Shown here one piece after another: positions 11,796 through 12,452 of a stretch of 12,452 bases of DNA. Position numbers and translations under genes: made by a program. This DNA is from an uncultured Opitutaceae bacterium (lineage in GTDB: Bacteria > Verrucomicrobiota > Verrucomicrobiia > Opitutales > Opitutaceae), in NCBI GenBank assembly GCA_937902865.1, contig CALFNJ010000158.1, positions 1 through 12,452 on the forward strand, read 5' to 3'. A model generated the notes under the pieces. It ran no database searches and had not been told where the DNA came from. It worked only from the letters and a program-made list of their open reading frames with translations. The number at the start of each line of letters is the position of its first letter. Positions within the stretch are counted from its first letter, which is position 1.

Positions 11796-12452
11796 TCACA
11801 GCTTCGCCCCCGGCACGAGTGACGCGACGTACGCCGCGATCGCGACCATGTCATCGCCGTTGAGGTTCGCGATCACGGGCTGCATCAGCGGGGCGGAGGT
11901 GCCTTTGCGCGTGCCCTGCTGCATGTCGTACAGCTGGCGCACCATGTAGCTCGGCGAGCGGCCGGCGATGCCGGGGATGTCGGCGAGGCCCATCAGGTCG
12001 GGGCCGTGGCAGGTGATGCAGGCGATTGTCTTGCCGGGGACGATGGCGCCGTTGACCACGCTCATGCCGCCGGTCTTCACCAGGTTCTCGCCGCGCTTCA
12101 CGCTGCCAACCGGCACGTAGGCGACGAAACCGGAATGCGCGTTGCGGAGCGTCTCGGCCTGTTCCTCGTTCTCGGGGACCTCGATGATGCGGCCGGCGAT
12201 CGGCTCGGTGCGGGCGGTCTCGGTCGCGATGAAGAGGTTGCCGGAAATCTTCGTCTTCGGGACGAGGTCGGTCTCCACCACGCGGACCCACTGCGCCGAC
12301 CACTTGATCGAGCCGAAATATTCCGCCGCGGCCTTGATCTCGTCGTCGGTCATGGCCTTGGCCAGCGCGATCATCGTCGCTGTGTTCGTCTTGCGCGGAT
12401 CCGCGGTCTGGGGGACGTCGTTCCGCAAATCCTGGATGTGCCGGATGAAGTA
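11796..12452 (-). CDS. Diheme c-type cytochrome, C-terminal part, cut by the window end
   Basis: The frame is open from base 12452, so the N-terminus with its export signal and first heme site lies outside. A TTG at 12428 is not a likely start. Counting from that TTG, residues 1-42 look like the end of a first class I cytochrome c domain (MTDDEIKAAAEYFGSIKW). A linker rich in charged residues (about 50-130, including EPIAGRIIEVPE and SGFVAYVPVGSVKRGE) leads to a second domain with heme site CITCH (137-141), GRSPSYMVRQL (157-167), and a likely distal ligand Met182 (APLMQPV). This resembles cytochrome c4-like diheme proteins that carry electrons in the periplasm. It could accept electrons from a dehydrogenase such as that at 5307-7079, but only nearness suggests it. 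It converges on the esterase and is closed by the terminator element at 11597-11686. Confidence 0.85.
   Translation of the reverse strand, partial: YFIRHIQDLRNDVPQTADPRKTNTATMIALAKAMTDDEIKAAAEYFGSIKWSAQWVRVVETDLVPKTKISGNLFIATETARTEPIAGRIIEVPENEEQAETLRNAHSGFVAYVPVGSVKRGENLVKTGGMSVVNGAIVPGKTIACITCHGPDLMGLADIPGIAGRSPSYMVRQLYDMQQGTRKGTSAPLMQPVIANLNGDDMVAIAAYVASLVPGAKL

Noticed and set aside
1..12452. tRNA, rRNA or riboswitch
   Set aside because: No cloverleaf, rRNA core or known riboswitch motif was recognised by eye. A covariance-model scan would be needed to exclude small RNAs.

Overview
The window looks like a stretch of a high-GC chromosome from the Verrucomicrobia, most probably an Opitutaceae-like organism. 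This is inferred from gene style, since there is no rRNA or other marker. The pointers are a sigma factor with a hydrophobic and coiled-coil tail, a Pirellula/Verrucomicrobium-type heme-binding domain fused to a sugar-dehydrogenase propeller, a secreted FG-GAP protein, a Tat-exported esterase, weak or absent Shine-Dalgarno sites at most starts, and many large palindromic repeats between genes.

Layout. Bases 2-1340 (+): the tail of an unknown gene, then an uncharacterised membrane-anchored helical protein. Bases 1341-1901: a 561-base gene-free stretch filled by two inverted-repeat elements. Bases 1902-3648 (+): the sigma factor with its membrane and coiled-coil tail, a palindromic element, and a small membrane/coiled-coil protein. 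Bases 3649-3876: a convergent gap with repeat remnants. Bases 3877-8645 (-): an FG-GAP/VCBS propeller gene broken by one missing base, a composite nested repeat, a cytochrome c-sugar dehydrogenase fusion, and an exported oligogalacturonate lyase family protein. Bases 8646-8945: OGL leader plus a hairpin terminator element. Bases 8946-9453 (-): two small helical proteins of unknown function. Bases 9454-9790: an A/T-rich inverted repeat and a possible promoter. Bases 9791-11581 (+): a type-B carboxylesterase. Bases 11582-11795: a bidirectional terminator element between convergent genes. Bases 11796-12452 (-): the C-terminal part of a diheme c-type cytochrome that runs off the window.

Function. 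The central and right parts suggest periplasmic or outer-face breakdown and oxidation of plant-type carbohydrate: an oligogalacturonate lyase, an esterase, a heme-linked sugar dehydrogenase, and a c-type cytochrome that could accept electrons. The link is by neighbourhood only, because the genes are separated by repeats and lie on both strands, so they are not one operon. The left part looks like a regulatory module with a potentially membrane-tethered sigma factor.

The most striking non-gene signal is the density of long inverted repeats. At least four families occur, in most gaps over 80 bases. One family sits inside another at 5118-5283, and one family carries an intrinsic terminator core that works in both directions.
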